A DNA stretch of 64,000 bases from Candidatus Roseilinea sp. (GCA_025998955.1 AP024676.1:2666001-2730000); one strand, 5' to 3'. Counted from the stretch's first letter, positions 15,919 to 25,918 are shown. Made by a program: numbers and translations. The notes: generated from the sequence alone by a model not told the origin.

Positions 15919-17694
15919 TCAATACTTCCGCTCCTGCGGCGGGATGCGCGTGATGCGCACGGGCTTGTATTTCAGCGTGATCGTCCCGTTCTTCCACGCC
16001 ATCGAGTGCTTGAGGAAGTTGACGTCATCGCGCTTGGGGTAGTCCTCACGATAATGCCCGCCGCGGCTCTCGGTGCGCGCCAACGCCGCGAACGCGGTGA
16101 CCTCGGCCAGGTCGAGCAGCGCGCCCAGCTCCCAGGCTTCCATCAGGTCGGTGTTCCATTTGAAGCCTTTGTCGTCAATGCGGATGCGCTTATAGCGGGC
16201 CTGCAGCTCGTGGATTTTGTCAATCGCCTCCTCCAAGCCGGCGCCGGTGCGATACACGCCTACCTTGTCGTCCATCAGCGCTTGCATCTCCTTGCGGATG
16301 GTGTGCGGGCGCTCATTGCCGTCATTGTTGCGAATACGGTCGAGCTGGGCGGCGCCTTCCTTGGCCGCAGCGTCGCGGTTGATCGGGCGGAAGGATGCCT
16401 GCCGGCAGTAGTCGGCCATAGCGAGGCCGCCGCGCCTGCCGAACACCACGAGGTCCACCAGCGAGTTCGTGCCCAAGCGGTTGGCGCCATGCACGCTGAC
16501 GCAGGCCACTTCGCCGGCCGCGTAGAGTCCTTCGACGATGCGGCCGGTCTCGTCGGCCAGCACGCGCGCGTCGTTGTCGGTGGGGATGCCGCCCATCGCG
16601 TAGTGGGCCGTCGGCTGGATCGGCACCGGTTCCTTGATCGGGTCAATGCCCTGATACACGCGCGCGAACTCGATGATGTCGGGCAGCTTGGTCTCCAGAT
16701 AGTGGGCGTCTATGCGCTTGGGATTGCCGTCGGCCTCGAAGTACTTGTTGATTTGCTCGGGGCGGAAGTCGAGATACACGTAGTCCTTGCCGCCGATGCC
16801 GCGGCCTTCGCGGATCTCGGTGTAGATGCAGCGGCTGCAAATGTCGCGCGGGGCAAGGTCCTTGAGCGTGGGCATGTAGCGTTCCATGAAGCGCTCGCCC
16901 TTGTCGTTGATGAACACCGCGCCCTCGCCGCGCGCGGCCTCGCTCAGCAAGATGCCCAGCTTGTACACACCGGTAGGGTGGAACTGGAAGAACTCCATGT
17001 CCTCCAGCGGCAGCCCACGACGCAGCACTGCCGCCGGCAGGTCGCCGGTGAGCGAGTGCGCGTTGCTGGTCACCTTCCACATCTTGCCGAAGCCGCCGGT
17101 GGCGATCAGCGTCGCTTTGCTGTGAAAGACGTGAATCTCGCCGGTGGCCAATTGCACGGCCACGACGCCATTGCATTTGCCGTCTTCGATCAACACGTCA
17201 ATCACCTGGAACTCGTCGAAGAACTTGACGTTGTTCTTGATGCAGTTCTGATAGAGCGTCTGGAGGATCATATGGCCGGTGCGGTCGGCAGCATGGCAGG
17301 CGCGCATGACCGGCTTCTTGGTCTCGTTGTTGGTGTGCCCGCCAAAGCGACGTTGGCTGATCTTGCCGTCGGGCGTGCGGTCGAACGGCAGCCCCATGTG
17401 CTCCAGCTCGATGACGGCGTCAATGGCTTCGCGGCACATGATGTCCACCGCGTCCTGGTCGCAGAGAAAGTCGCCGCCTTTGATCGTGTCGTAGGCGTGC
17501 CACTCCCACTTGTCCTCTTCCAGATTGCCGAGCGCCGCGCTGATGCCGCCCTGGGCCGTGCCGGTGTGCGAGCGCGTCGGGTATAGCTTGCTGATGACGG
17601 CGGTGTTTACGCTTTTGCTGGCGTGCAGGGCCGCCATCAACCCTGCGCCGCCTGCGCCCACCACGAGCGCATCGAACTGATGATATTGAGGCAT
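15919..17694 (-). CDS. sdhA: Succinate dehydrogenase/fumarate reductase flavoprotein subunit
   Basis: The ATG at 17694 is chosen because it has TTTGGAG upstream at normal spacing and starts the protein at [18 protein letters not shown]; an 18-residue extension to 17748 looks spurious. The 591-residue length is typical. Features: FAD motif [13 protein letters not shown] (~10-22), the covalent-FAD His in [10 protein letters not shown] (~43-52), HFVGANR-type region [13 protein letters not shown] (~395), active-site segment [16 protein letters not shown] (~270) and [10 protein letters not shown] (~360). It oxidises succinate to fumarate in the TCA cycle. A glycosyltransferase gene separates it from the sdhCD anchor genes. 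Confidence 0.95.
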   Translation of the reverse strand: MPQYHQFDALVVGAGGAGLMAALHASKSVNTAVISKLYPTRSHTGTAQGGISAALGNLEEDKWEWHAYDTIKGGDFLCDQDAVDIMCREAIDAVIELEHMGLPFDRTPDGKISQRRFGGHTNNETKKPVMRACHAADRTGHMILQTLYQNCIKNNVKFFDEFQVIDVLIEDGKCNGVVAVQLATGEIHVFHSKATLIATGGFGKMWKVTSNAHSLTGDLPAAVLRRGLPLEDMEFFQFHPTGVYKLGILLSEAARGEGAVFINDKGERFMERYMPTLKDLAPRDICSRCIYTEIREGRGIGGKDYVYLDFRPEQINKYFEADGNPKRIDAHYLETKLPDIIEFARVYQGIDPIKEPVPIQPTAHYAMGGIPTDNDARVLADETGRIVEGLYAAGEVACVSVHGANRLGTNSLVDLVVFGRRGGLAMADYCRQASFRPINRDAAAKEGAAQLDRIRNNDGNERPHTIRKEMQALMDDKVGVYRTGAGLEEAIDKIHELQARYKRIRIDDKGFKWNTDLMEAWELGALLDLAEVTAFAALARTESRGGHYREDYPKRDDVNFLKHSMAWKNGTITLKYKPVRITRIPPQERKY

Positions 17695-17720
17695 ACCAAC
17701 TCCAAAAGATGGTGAGTAAT

Positions 17721-17750
17721 GGATGATCGCCGCGCGATCGTCAATCATCC
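17721..17750 (-). other. Compound hairpin upstream of sdhA
   Basis: GGATGAT (17721-17727) pairs with ATCATCC (17744-17750), and within it GATCGC pairs with GCGATC around CGC. It lies between the GT-C stop and the sdhA ribosome site, so it could set relative expression inside the operon. There is no T-tract. Confidence 0.45.
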
Positions 17751-17757
17751 GTTTAGT

Positions 17758-19866
17758 TCATCGAACCGACAACCCACGCCGTATTGTAACAATAGGCACC
17801 TCGGGCTGCTGCGGATCGAAATACACGGCGTTCTTCTTTTGGTTGGGATCGAAAAGGCTCATCTCCAGCGTGTATTCGTCCGCCGGTAAATCTGCCGGCA
17901 GCGCGAAGCGCACGACGCTGGCCTGCACGTGTCCGGCGCGCCAGCGATAGCCGAGCAGGGCAGGCGCGTTGTCCACCTGCAGGATCATGCGTCCGTCCGG
18001 CGCGAACAGCTTGACGAACGGCGCGAAATACCACGACCCGTATGGCTCAGCCGGTGGCAGCCCCACCAGCCAGTCGTGCGCCACGGCGATCACCTCGCCG
18101 GGCCGGGCCTGCGCCGGCGCTTGCAGCGACACCACCCGCCACCCTTCGCCCAGGTTGACGATGAGCGCATCGCCGGACGGATGCAGAGCGGATTCTAGAG
18201 GCAGCGAGCGGTAGATCACCAACGCGACCGGCGTCCGATCGGTGCGCTTTTGACCGGGGATGGTCATCGTAAATGCCTCGGCGTGCGCCGGCGCCGGCGA
18301 TTCGGTCATCAGCAAGGCGCAGGCGCCGCCCTCCGGCGGCACCTGCCAGATGCTGGATGTGCCCTTGAGGTGAATCTCCTCGGCGCGCACCGGCTTCGCG
18401 CTGCCGACCAAACCGGCCAACCAGCGCGCGTCTTCCTGCGCGTGGAGCGTGGCGCACCCCAGCGCGCGCCACCTTTCGGCTACGCGCATCTGCCATACGA
18501 GCGGCAGGCTGTAGAAGCCGTCGTGATGGTAGGGGAAGCGCACAGATGCTTCTACTTCCCCGTTCGCGTTCCACCAAGGGATGGCAACGATAGCGATGGG
18601 TAACGCCAAGGCCGAGAGGGCGTATTGCATCCTGCGTCCTGTGTATTGCGTAGCGCGTTCCAGCAACGCGAACGGCGCGCCGGCCAGCAGGTAAGGCGTC
18701 GGTGAGGTGAGCAGCAGATAGAACACATGCACCTTCCAATCGCGCATGACAAAGTTGGCGATGAGGAAAGTGGCGAGGATGGGCAAGATCAACCAACCGA
18801 GCGCGACGCGGCTGGTCAGGATCCTCGCTATGCAAGCGTCGCCCCGTGCGCCGGTGATCGGCTGGCCAGCCGCCTGCATCGCCAACATCCCCAGCCCGAT
18901 CAGCATGAGCACGTCAACGACTGTGGCGCGCGCGTCGCTCCAGCGGTCGCGTGCCTCGAACAGCGGCGTATCGGTTTCGACGAACGTGTTCTCGAAGTCG
19001 CGCCCGCTGGCGATGCGCAGCGCATGGTTGAGCGGATCGAGGTTCAGCGCGCCGGAGCGCGTCTCCTCGTTGAAGGCGTTGGGGTTGTTGATCACGGCCT
19101 CCAGCGGGGCGCGCGCACTGATGACCGCGCCGATGTAGATCAGCGCACTTGCGACGCACAAGGTCGCTCCACCAAGCGCGGCGCGACGCGTCTCAACCGA
19201 CCATCGGCCCGGTCTGCGCGAACTTAGCGCGCCGATGAGCGTCGCCGCAGCGAGCTGCGCGAGCAGGCCGGCGGCGACCAGATACGTGTGCAGGCAGGCG
19301 GCGGCCCAGGCGAAGCCGGCCAGCAGATGCTTCGGCTTGCGATGCGCCAAGCCATTCACCGCCAGCCACAGGGTCAGCGCGCTCATCGCCTCGAGCGGTC
19401 CCTGCAGCCACGCGCCGCGGGCCACCCAGGCTGCCCAAAGGCTCACGCTTGCCAGCAGGCCGGCGGCGAGCGCCGCCCACGCGCCGAAGAGCCGCCGCGC
19501 CAAGTCGAAAGCGACGGCAGCCACCAGCGCGCCCAACATCGCATTCAGCGCCGTGGCGATGTAGGCGCTCGGTTCGATTGCTGTCAGCAGCGCGTAGAAG
19601 TAGCTTGCGCCGGCCGGGTTGGGCAGGTTGATGCTGGCCAGCAAGCTGACGGCGGGCAACTGGTCGAAGCGCCCGTCGGCGATCGCTTGGCGGATGAACA
19701 GGCCGAGGCCGTGCGGATAGGCGCGATCGTAGTTGTGGCGCACCTGCTCCAGCCCGTGCATCCGAAAGGCGAACGCCATCCAGATGACGAATAGCGCCGG
19801 CAGCCAGGTTCGCAGCCATCTGCTCTGCGTTGCGCTGCGCTCGCCGCCGGGCGAGGGGCGATTCAC
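17758..19866 (-). CDS. GT-C (PMT/ArnT-like) membrane glycosyltransferase with C-terminal beta module
   Basis: This 702-residue protein starts at a GTG. The N-terminal ~420 residues carry about ten hydrophobic helices (from LPALFVIWMAFAFRMHG) and the first-loop acidic motif HNYDRAYPHG where GT-C enzymes keep a catalytic Asp. The C-terminal part (VVSLQAPAQARPGEVIAV, YGSWYFAPFVKLFAPDGRM, LPADEYTLEMSLFDPNQ) is the beta-sandwich-like module shared by neighbouring GT-C proteins. A heptad array encodes the loop ATQYTGRRMQYA. It sits 37 nt after sdhD and 63 nt before sdhA, so it must share or interrupt the sdh transcript. The sugar and acceptor are unknown. Confidence 0.75.
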   Translation of the reverse strand: MNRPSPGGERSATQSRWLRTWLPALFVIWMAFAFRMHGLEQVRHNYDRAYPHGLGLFIRQAIADGRFDQLPAVSLLASINLPNPAGASYFYALLTAIEPSAYIATALNAMLGALVAAVAFDLARRLFGAWAALAAGLLASVSLWAAWVARGAWLQGPLEAMSALTLWLAVNGLAHRKPKHLLAGFAWAAACLHTYLVAAGLLAQLAAATLIGALSSRRPGRWSVETRRAALGGATLCVASALIYIGAVISARAPLEAVINNPNAFNEETRSGALNLDPLNHALRIASGRDFENTFVETDTPLFEARDRWSDARATVVDVLMLIGLGMLAMQAAGQPITGARGDACIARILTSRVALGWLILPILATFLIANFVMRDWKVHVFYLLLTSPTPYLLAGAPFALLERATQYTGRRMQYALSALALPIAIVAIPWWNANGEVEASVRFPYHHDGFYSLPLVWQMRVAERWRALGCATLHAQEDARWLAGLVGSAKPVRAEEIHLKGTSSIWQVPPEGGACALLMTESPAPAHAEAFTMTIPGQKRTDRTPVALVIYRSLPLESALHPSGDALIVNLGEGWRVVSLQAPAQARPGEVIAVAHDWLVGLPPAEPYGSWYFAPFVKLFAPDGRMILQVDNAPALLGYRWRAGHVQASVVRFALPADLPADEYTLEMSLFDPNQKKNAVYFDPQQPEVPIVTIRRGLSVR
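18620..18661 (+). repeat. In-gene heptanucleotide array, six units (GCGTATT/GCGTCCT type)
   Basis: Six in-phase 7-mers (42 bp, 14 codons), for example GCGTCCT at 18634, lie inside the GT-C gene on its antisense. They match the ACGCxxx family seen at 20926 and 47492. Confidence 0.7.
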
Positions 19867-19903
19867 GGTGCGCGTATGCTTGCCGAAGCAGGCCGGCGCT
19901 GCC

Positions 19904-20368
19904 TCATCGCAGCGCAGCCTCGCCGCCGCTGGCCGCCGCGCCCATGAACAGCGCGACGATGCCGCCCAGCGAGATCAGCGCTGCGACGGCCACGATGACG
20001 TACATCAGCCCTTTGTAGACCGCCGGCCGGTGGCCGAAGTAGTCGTAGGTAACTTGGCGCACGCCGTTGATGCCATGCGTCACGGCCAGGACGAGCATCA
20101 CGGCGTAGTAGGTGCGCCAGATCACCTGCTCGACCGTGACCGGCTGACCGCTGATGCCCCAACGCAGTTGCGTGCCGGCGAACTCGATCTCGTGCGTGCC
20201 GATGAGCACGTGCTGCATCCAAAAATGCGACAGCGCCAGGAAGACGAGCGCCAGGCCGCTGTAGCGCATGAACAGCCACATGCCCAACTCGAAGCGATTG
20301 CGAGTTTGTGGAATCGGCTGCACCTTGCGCACGGTGCGGCCGGGGGTAACCGTTGTCGTAGAAGCCAT
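19904..20368 (-). CDS. sdhD: Succinate dehydrogenase membrane anchor subunit D
   Basis: A 154-residue protein with three helices (about residues 32-52, 88-108 and 120-143). FMRYSGLALVFLALSHFWMQHVL and MLVLAVTHGINGVRQVTYDYFG carry the conserved His/Asp/Tyr pattern used for heme b and quinone in SdhD. It follows sdhC by 70 nt; the gap holds heptad-like inverted repeats. With SdhC it anchors SdhAB and reduces quinone. The GT-C gene follows directly, separating it from sdhA. Confidence 0.88.
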   Translation of the reverse strand: MASTTTVTPGRTVRKVQPIPQTRNRFELGMWLFMRYSGLALVFLALSHFWMQHVLIGTHEIEFAGTQLRWGISGQPVTVEQVIWRTYYAVMLVLAVTHGINGVRQVTYDYFGHRPAVYKGLMYVIVAVAALISLGGIVALFMGAAASGGEAALR

Positions 20369-20381
20369 TGGGTTCGATTAA

Positions 20382-20443
20382 CGACTCCCTACTCCCGAGT
20401 GACAGTGCGTCCTGAGCAAAGTAAGGAGTCGGAAGTCTCTACT
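20382..20443. repeat. Degenerate heptad units forming an inverted pair, sdhC-sdhD gap
   Basis: CGACTCC and CTACTCC (20382-20395) are mirrored on the other strand by AAGGAGT and CGGAAGT (20423-20436), giving a hairpin of GACTCC/GGAGTC arms. The same unit family builds the hairpin at 54036. It covers the last codons of sdhC. Confidence 0.5.
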
Positions 20444-20849
20444 TTAAGCCGTGCGTCACGTAGTAGCTGATGGACTTGAAGGCCATGATGGCGATGGTCG
20501 GCGCGAGCAGGATGAGCGTGATGATGACCGACCAGCGGGTGGCGACTTCTTGCTTCTCCCAGAGCGACGGGCGCAGCTCGAGGATGGCGATGCGCGTGCC
20601 GTTCACCGCGTGGAAGATCAGACAGGCTGCCAGCACGATCTCGCCGACGGAGAACAGCGGCGTCTTATACACTGCGAGCATGGCATCGTGCAACGGCGGG
20701 TTGAAGGCCGCCATGCTCATGCCGAAGATGTGCGTGCCCAGAAAGATCACCACGCCCAGGCCGGTGATCCGATGCAGCAGCCAGAGGAGCTGGCCGCTGC
20801 CCTTGTAGCGCAGCGATTCGCGCGCAGTCGTAATGAGTGGATTCAACAT
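20439..20849 (-). CDS. sdhC: Succinate dehydrogenase cytochrome b556 subunit
   Basis: First gene of the sdh set. A GAGGAG ribosome site lies at good spacing, and a TATACT -10 candidate lies further up (about 20900). The 136-residue protein has three helices and the SdhC pattern: LWLLHRITGLGVVIFLGTHIFGMS (~residues 22-45) with two His, and CLIFHAVNGTRIAILE (~80-95) with the likely heme-ligand His. It forms the membrane anchor with SdhD and holds heme b. No other quinone-linked genes are adjacent. Confidence 0.9.
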   Translation of the reverse strand: MLNPLITTARESLRYKGSGQLLWLLHRITGLGVVIFLGTHIFGMSMAAFNPPLHDAMLAVYKTPLFSVGEIVLAACLIFHAVNGTRIAILELRPSLWEKQEVATRWSVIITLILLAPTIAIMAFKSISYYVTHGLK

Positions 20850-20925
20850 CTCGATAACTTCTCCTCACAATAAAGAAATTCGATCCAACACTACGAAGTA
20901 TATGCGGTTGTGGTCGGGCGTGTGT

Positions 20926-20946
20926 GACGCATGACGCAAGACGCAA
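20926..20946 (+). repeat. Three-unit heptad array (GACGCAA type)
   Basis: GACGCAT, GACGCAA and GACGCAA follow each other in phase between the GT-C stop at 20954 and the sdhC promoter region. They belong to the ACGCxxx family. Confidence 0.6.
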
Positions 20947-20953
20947 CCCGTCT

Positions 20954-23305
20954 CTACTCCTCCACCACCCGAATCTCACCGACCAACGCGACGTCGTCCG
21001 GCGTGCCGGTCTCGAACCGCATGCCGTCGGCCGTGTAGAAGCCGGTGGCGACGTGCAGCGTGCCGCGTGCGTCCGGCGGAATGTTCAATCGGAACGACTC
21101 ATGCACACACTCGCCGGCGTCCCACAGGTCGGTCGGATATTCGCCGTTCAGTGGGGCATGATCGTCCTGCGCGACGAGCCGGCCGTCCGCGTCGAGCAGA
21201 TGAAGGAAGGCCGTGCCGCGCCGGTCGGTCGGCTGAATCGTCTCGTACGTCAGCGCGACAGTGATCGTCTCGCCGGGGCGCACCTGCGCCGGCAACTGCA
21301 CATCGCGCAACCAGATGCCATCGAAGCGGGCGAGCGGCGGTTGCCAGAACACCGGAAACGGCGGCGCCTCGCCGATCTTGAATCGGCCGACGATGGGCGC
21401 GATCTCCCGCCCTTCGCCGTCCATGGCCGGCAGGACGTTCGTGACGCTGACCGGCCGCGACTCCGTCAGCGGCTCGAACGGAAACACCGTCACGCTCAGC
21501 TTGCCGAGCGCGGGCAACCGGGCGCACGGTTTCTCCAGCAGGATGTCATAGGCGTCCACGAACGTGTCTCCGGCGCGCCAGTTGGTGCTGGGATAGTTGC
21601 CGAGGTTGGGAAAGACGGCGATCGAGCCAAGCACGTCGTTATTGCGCCCCAGCACGCTGACACCGAAGGCGTGATGCCGATCCGTCGCACGGAGGACGCG
21701 CCAGGTCAGCTTCACCCGCGCGTAATGGCGCATGCCCTCGCGGTCGGGCAGAAAAGCCGTCTGCGCCGACGCGTCCACGAGTTGCACCAGGTCACCGAAG
21801 GTGAGCAGGGCGTCGGCGCCGCGCGGCGCGATCAGGCCAGGCCGATAGCGCGGCTGGATAAAGGCAAATGGAACGATCAACGCGAACGCGGCCAGGCCGC
21901 CCGCCAAGGCATAGGGCAATGCGCGCGCGGCAAACGTCCATCGCCGGAGCAGGACGCTCCACCCGAAGCCGAGCAGACAAGCGTAGGCCGTCAGCGCCGG
22001 CATGATGTAGCGGCCGGGCAGCAGGGCGGGGTCCTGATAGAACAGCGCGCGATAGAGCGGCAGCGCCATCATCGAGAGGCCGAGCATCAGCAGCACCGCG
22101 AGCGCCGTGCGCAGCGCGCGCCCGGCGCGGCGATAGCCGACGACGCAGCCAATTGCGCCGGCCAACGTGAAGGCCGCGAACGCCAGATACGCCCACTCCG
22201 GCAGGCCGACGTTGCCCCAACCGAACTTGCCCCAGAACGTGCGAAAGGTGTTGGCGAACAACTGCGGCAGCCAAGCGTCGCGGATGGACACCCACACCCC
22301 CTCACCGATCACGCTGGTCGGCGCAACCAGGATCGGGTTATTGGGGTTGCGGTCGGTCAGTAGCCGGCCGTAGCGCGCCAGGTTGGAGCCGAGGTAGGGC
22401 AGCGCGATTGCGGCGAACGAGCCAAACGTCAACGCGCCGCGCCGGAGCAGCACGCGCGCCGGCCAGCCTCCTCGCCAGGCGAGGAACGCCAGGGCCAACG
22501 CCGCGAATCCGATCAACGCCAGGGCGCTGTTCTTGGACAAGAAAGCCAAGCCTAGGGCGAGGCCGAGAAGGACGAAGTCCGCATTGCGCGCCGGGCGCCG
22601 CGAACCGGGTTCTACGTTTTGCGTTTCACGCTCCGCGTCCTGCGTCCCACGTCCTGCGGTTTGCGCGTCAAATGGCGTACAACATGGCATGCGTGATGCA
22701 TCATGCACGATGCGCATCATGCAATGTGCCACCCAAGCGCCCATCGCCGCAACCATCGCGTCGTTGTTCACCATCGCGCCCATGAAGATCACCTGCGGGT
22801 TGAAGGCAGCGATCGCCGTGCTGATCAGCGCCGCTGCCGAGCCGACGCCGAAGATCAGGTTGGCGCTCGAGGCGATCAGATAAACGGCTAGGCCGGTGAG
22901 CAGCGCGGAGACGGCGCGCGCAGCGTGCAGGGCGAAGATCGTGCCGCGCCAAGGGAAGGCCTCCTCCGGCCGACGCAGCATGATGCGGAAGCCGCGCCGG
23001 TTCGTGCCGTCGAGCGCGAAGTGGTTGAACTCCGGCTGCACGTCGTCGCCGCGGTCGGCCCAAAAGGTCAGCGCCGATGTGACCAGGTAATACAGCGGCG
23101 GCTGGTGCGACTGATCGAACAGCACCTTGTCTGCCGAGGCGGCGTCCGGCAGGCTGCGCGTTGCGACAAGGTGATTGACGTAGGCGAAGTGGCCGGTCTC
23201 GTCGTGGGCTTCCCAGGGCGGATTGATCGCGCCGTAGAGCAGCGCGAGCGCCACGTGCGCCAGCACGATGAGCCATTGCGGGCGCGTCAGTTGGATGCGC
23301 GGCAT
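20954..23305 (-). CDS. GT-C (PMT-like) membrane glycosyltransferase with two C-terminal beta modules
   Basis: A 783-residue protein. About ten membrane helices fill residues ~10-470; the first loop has the acidic motif WEAHDETGHFAYVNHL and then SHQPPLYYLVTSA, the paired signature (acidic residue, then a PP/PL-Y-x-L-L turn) that recurs along this gene array. After the helices come two beta modules (VKLTWRVLRATDRHHAFGVSV; and ITVALTYETIQPTDRRGTAFLHLLDADGRL). An unusual hydrophilic loop (residues ~195-235, with TQDAERE and TQNVEPG as a 7-residue repeat) is encoded by two heptad arrays. Family knowledge suggests transfer of a sugar from a polyprenyl-phosphate donor outside the membrane; the substrate is unknown. 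Confidence 0.75.
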   Translation of the reverse strand: MPRIQLTRPQWLIVLAHVALALLYGAINPPWEAHDETGHFAYVNHLVATRSLPDAASADKVLFDQSHQPPLYYLVTSALTFWADRGDDVQPEFNHFALDGTNRRGFRIMLRRPEEAFPWRGTIFALHAARAVSALLTGLAVYLIASSANLIFGVGSAAALISTAIAAFNPQVIFMGAMVNNDAMVAAMGAWVAHCMMRIVHDASRMPCCTPFDAQTAGRGTQDAERETQNVEPGSRRPARNADFVLLGLALGLAFLSKNSALALIGFAALALAFLAWRGGWPARVLLRRGALTFGSFAAIALPYLGSNLARYGRLLTDRNPNNPILVAPTSVIGEGVWVSIRDAWLPQLFANTFRTFWGKFGWGNVGLPEWAYLAFAAFTLAGAIGCVVGYRRAGRALRTALAVLLMLGLSMMALPLYRALFYQDPALLPGRYIMPALTAYACLLGFGWSVLLRRWTFAARALPYALAGGLAAFALIVPFAFIQPRYRPGLIAPRGADALLTFGDLVQLVDASAQTAFLPDREGMRHYARVKLTWRVLRATDRHHAFGVSVLGRNNDVLGSIAVFPNLGNYPSTNWRAGDTFVDAYDILLEKPCARLPALGKLSVTVFPFEPLTESRPVSVTNVLPAMDGEGREIAPIVGRFKIGEAPPFPVFWQPPLARFDGIWLRDVQLPAQVRPGETITVALTYETIQPTDRRGTAFLHLLDADGRLVAQDDHAPLNGEYPTDLWDAGECVHESFRLNIPPDARGTLHVATGFYTADGMRFETGTPDDVALVGEIRVVEE
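22610..22716 (+). repeat. Two in-gene heptad arrays (TCCTGCG type and ATGCATC type)
   Basis: Eight 7-mers ending in CG (22610-22665, for example TCCTGCG at 22638 and 22652) are followed after 23 bp by four ATGCNNN units (22689-22716). Both lie antisense within the GT-C gene, and the frame stays open through them. Confidence 0.85.
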
Positions 23306-23350
23306 GCCGACGTCACGTTACCACATTCGGTTGCGGGTTGGTTCGGTCGG

Positions 23351-25597
23351 TCAAGTCGGTCCGGTCGGCGAGGAGACGATGACTTCGCCCAGGTAGATGC
23401 GGTCGTCTTGGAGTCTCGCGCCGCCGGGGTTGAAAGCCGGCAGGCGCGCCAAGTCAATCGCGTGGTACAGGCCGGCGAACAGGCGGTAGCGTCCCGGTGG
23501 CAGATCGGCCGGCAACAGCAGCGTGTATGAATCATCGAAGGTGATGCCGGGGCGCCATCGGGGGGTGGGGAACTGGCCGCCTAGCGGCGGTGCGTCGCCT
23601 TGCGCGCGCAGCGTGCCGCGTTCATCCACCAGGTGCACGAAGGTCGTGTATGCATCCGGCGTGGGGCGCAGCGTTCGCCAGGTGAGCATGACCGTCAGTG
23701 GTTGTCCGGCGGTCGCCGATGGCGCGAAACGAGCTGCCTGAAGCAAACCGATGTCACCTAAGGCAGCGATCCATGCGCTGTTGTCGGCCTCGCCGGATGA
23801 TGAGGCCGGCAGCAGCGTGGCGCCGTCGAACACCGGCGCGCCGGGGTTGCCCTGGTCGTCGTAGCTAGGGGCGATGTCGCCGCTGCCGCGGTTGTATAGC
23901 GCGAACTGGACGCGCAGCGTGGCCGGCGCTTCGGCGTTTCTTGGGATCGTGAGTTCAACCGTGTCACGCCACATCTGGCCGGCGCGCCATTGGCTGCTGG
24001 GCAACAGGCCGCCACCGGTGAACGTATCGAACCGCGCCAGCAACCGGTTGTCGCGCCCCAGCAGATTGACCACCAAGGAATAGTCGCCGGGCGTGGGGCG
24101 CAGCGCGCGCATCACCACGCTTACGCGCACCTTTTCTCCAGGGCGAACGTCTTCGGGACGCACGCCGTATCCGACGATCTCCGCGAACGATCCCAGGCGC
24201 TGCCGCGCGGGCAGCATGCCATCGGGCAGGCCGGCCACCAGGGGCGGGGTATAGGCCGGAATGACGTAGCGGAAGGGCGCGATGACGGCCAGGATAAGCA
24301 GCCCGATACACGACGCGGCCGGCAGCGCGGCGAAGGGGACGACACGACGTTGGCCGATGGTGAACGTTGCCTGCGCCAACGCGGTGAGGCCGATGGCCAT
24401 CAACGCAGATAGCGCGGCGATGCCGGGGAAGAGCAGCCGGCCCTGCGAGGCCGGCGTCATCATCGTCCAACGCACCAGCGCCGCGTAGGTGAGCATAGGA
24501 TATGCAGCCAGCGCACCGACCCTCAGCCAGTATGCCGCGCTCATGCTGCGCCGTCGCCGGGCGAGGTGCAGGATCAAGCCGGCGAGGCACGCCAGCAAGA
24601 AGATATCAAAGGCCTGATACACCAGGCCATCCGCGGGCACGTTGAAGTGGCCGAACACGGCCAGATAGGACAGGCGCAGCCCCTCGAATTCCGCCAGCGC
24701 CTCGAGGAACGAGATGCGGCGCGGGTGGGCGATAGCGGCCATCATTGCCGTGCCGGTCGGCTCGCCGTAAAGCACAACGTTGCGGGCGTACCACCAGCCG
24801 GCGATGAGCAGCCACGGAAGGATGACAGCGGCGATCAACTTCGACCGGTGGAGGCGTAGTGCTGTGGTGGGTGGTTCGCGCCCGGGCGCGATGAGCATCG
24901 CACCGGCCAAAGGCAGTAGTAACGCGCCGCTCAGCTTGGTCAAGCTGGCCAGGCCAGCCAGCGCGCCGAAGGCGAACGCGCGTGGCAAGGTAACGCCTTG
25001 TGCCAAGGCTCGCATCAGCACATAGAGCGCCGTGGTGGTCAGCGCGATCAGCAGTCCGTCGTTGCTCACCGCCGTGGTCACGGTCAGGAACATTGGGTTG
25101 AACGCCGTCAGCGCCATAGCGACGGCCGCCTCGCGCCGATCGCCCGTTGCCAGATGTGCGATGCCGAACGCGAGCCAGACGGTGACGCAGCCGGGCAGGA
25201 TGCCCAACAGGCGCAGCGCGACCGCGGCGAGCGTAGTGCCGCGATAGGCAAAGGCGCGCTTCTCCGGCGTGATGATGAGCACGTTCTTGTTGCCGGGAGC
25301 GTAGGGATCGTAGAGCGGCGAAGCGTTCGGCAACCGCTGCGCGTCAAAGTCGCGGGTGTCGAACATTCGCACGACCGGCGCAGCCAGCGCGTAGTAGAGC
25401 GGCGGCTGGCTGCCTTCCTGTGCCCAGGGCGCTTCTTTGGAAGCGAGCGACTGCACCGGCAGGCCGCCGCCATGCGCCAGGTGATGAACGAAAGCGAAGT
25501 GCATCACTTCGTCGCTCTTCTCGAAGACCGGCGCTGCGAATGCGTAGGGCAGCGAGACAACCACGAACGCGAGCAGGATGAGGCGGCGATTCACCAT
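23351..25597 (-). CDS. GT-C (PMT-like) membrane glycosyltransferase with two C-terminal beta modules
   Basis: The ATG at 25597 (MVNRRLILLAFVVVSLPYAFA) starts the first helix; a TTG at 25627 is an alternative. The 748-residue protein has the loop-1 motif VFEKSDEVMHFAFVHHL and the GSQPPLYYALAAP turn, then about ten helices to residue ~450. Two beta modules follow, VRVSVVMRALRPTPGDYSLVV and LTVMLTWRTLRPTPDAYTTF, the latter continuing to LPADLPPGRYRLFAGLYHA. It is close in plan to the 20954 gene 45 nt downstream and probably arose with it by duplication. Donor and acceptor are unknown. Confidence 0.75.
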   Translation of the reverse strand: MVNRRLILLAFVVVSLPYAFAAPVFEKSDEVMHFAFVHHLAHGGGLPVQSLASKEAPWAQEGSQPPLYYALAAPVVRMFDTRDFDAQRLPNASPLYDPYAPGNKNVLIITPEKRAFAYRGTTLAAVALRLLGILPGCVTVWLAFGIAHLATGDRREAAVAMALTAFNPMFLTVTTAVSNDGLLIALTTTALYVLMRALAQGVTLPRAFAFGALAGLASLTKLSGALLLPLAGAMLIAPGREPPTTALRLHRSKLIAAVILPWLLIAGWWYARNVVLYGEPTGTAMMAAIAHPRRISFLEALAEFEGLRLSYLAVFGHFNVPADGLVYQAFDIFLLACLAGLILHLARRRRSMSAAYWLRVGALAAYPMLTYAALVRWTMMTPASQGRLLFPGIAALSALMAIGLTALAQATFTIGQRRVVPFAALPAASCIGLLILAVIAPFRYVIPAYTPPLVAGLPDGMLPARQRLGSFAEIVGYGVRPEDVRPGEKVRVSVVMRALRPTPGDYSLVVNLLGRDNRLLARFDTFTGGGLLPSSQWRAGQMWRDTVELTIPRNAEAPATLRVQFALYNRGSGDIAPSYDDQGNPGAPVFDGATLLPASSSGEADNSAWIAALGDIGLLQAARFAPSATAGQPLTVMLTWRTLRPTPDAYTTFVHLVDERGTLRAQGDAPPLGGQFPTPRWRPGITFDDSYTLLLPADLPPGRYRLFAGLYHAIDLARLPAFNPGGARLQDDRIYLGEVIVSSPTGPT

Positions 25598-25852
25598 TGG
25601 CAGATTGCCGTGGGGTCTGGAAAGCAAGGTCGTGAACCTTCAGGCGCTTACGACGATTATCGCATGGTGCTCCCCTCGGGTGCATTCGTCAACGGAGGCA
25701 GATGTATGCGCTAGGTCGCGCGCTGCCCCATTCGTGGCATAGATAGGGTGCATTTTTTGTTGGGGGCGTCGTCGGTCCGTGCTGCGACCTGCTGACGCGC
25801 CATGTAAGGCATGGTCTCCGTGCCGCGCTGCGCATTACCCTGTAGAAAGGTC

Positions 25853-25874
25853 GCGCCGGGATAAATCCCGGCGC
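25853..25874. repeat. Perfect palindrome, arms GCGCCGGGAT, loop AA
   Basis: A 10-bp perfect stem with a 2-nt loop. GTAG (25842-25845) lies shortly upstream, as in REP elements. Confidence 0.7.
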
Positions 25875-25918
25875 TGAGCACACGGGCGGAGGCCGCGTCG
25901 TGCCCGTCCTTTCAGCCT

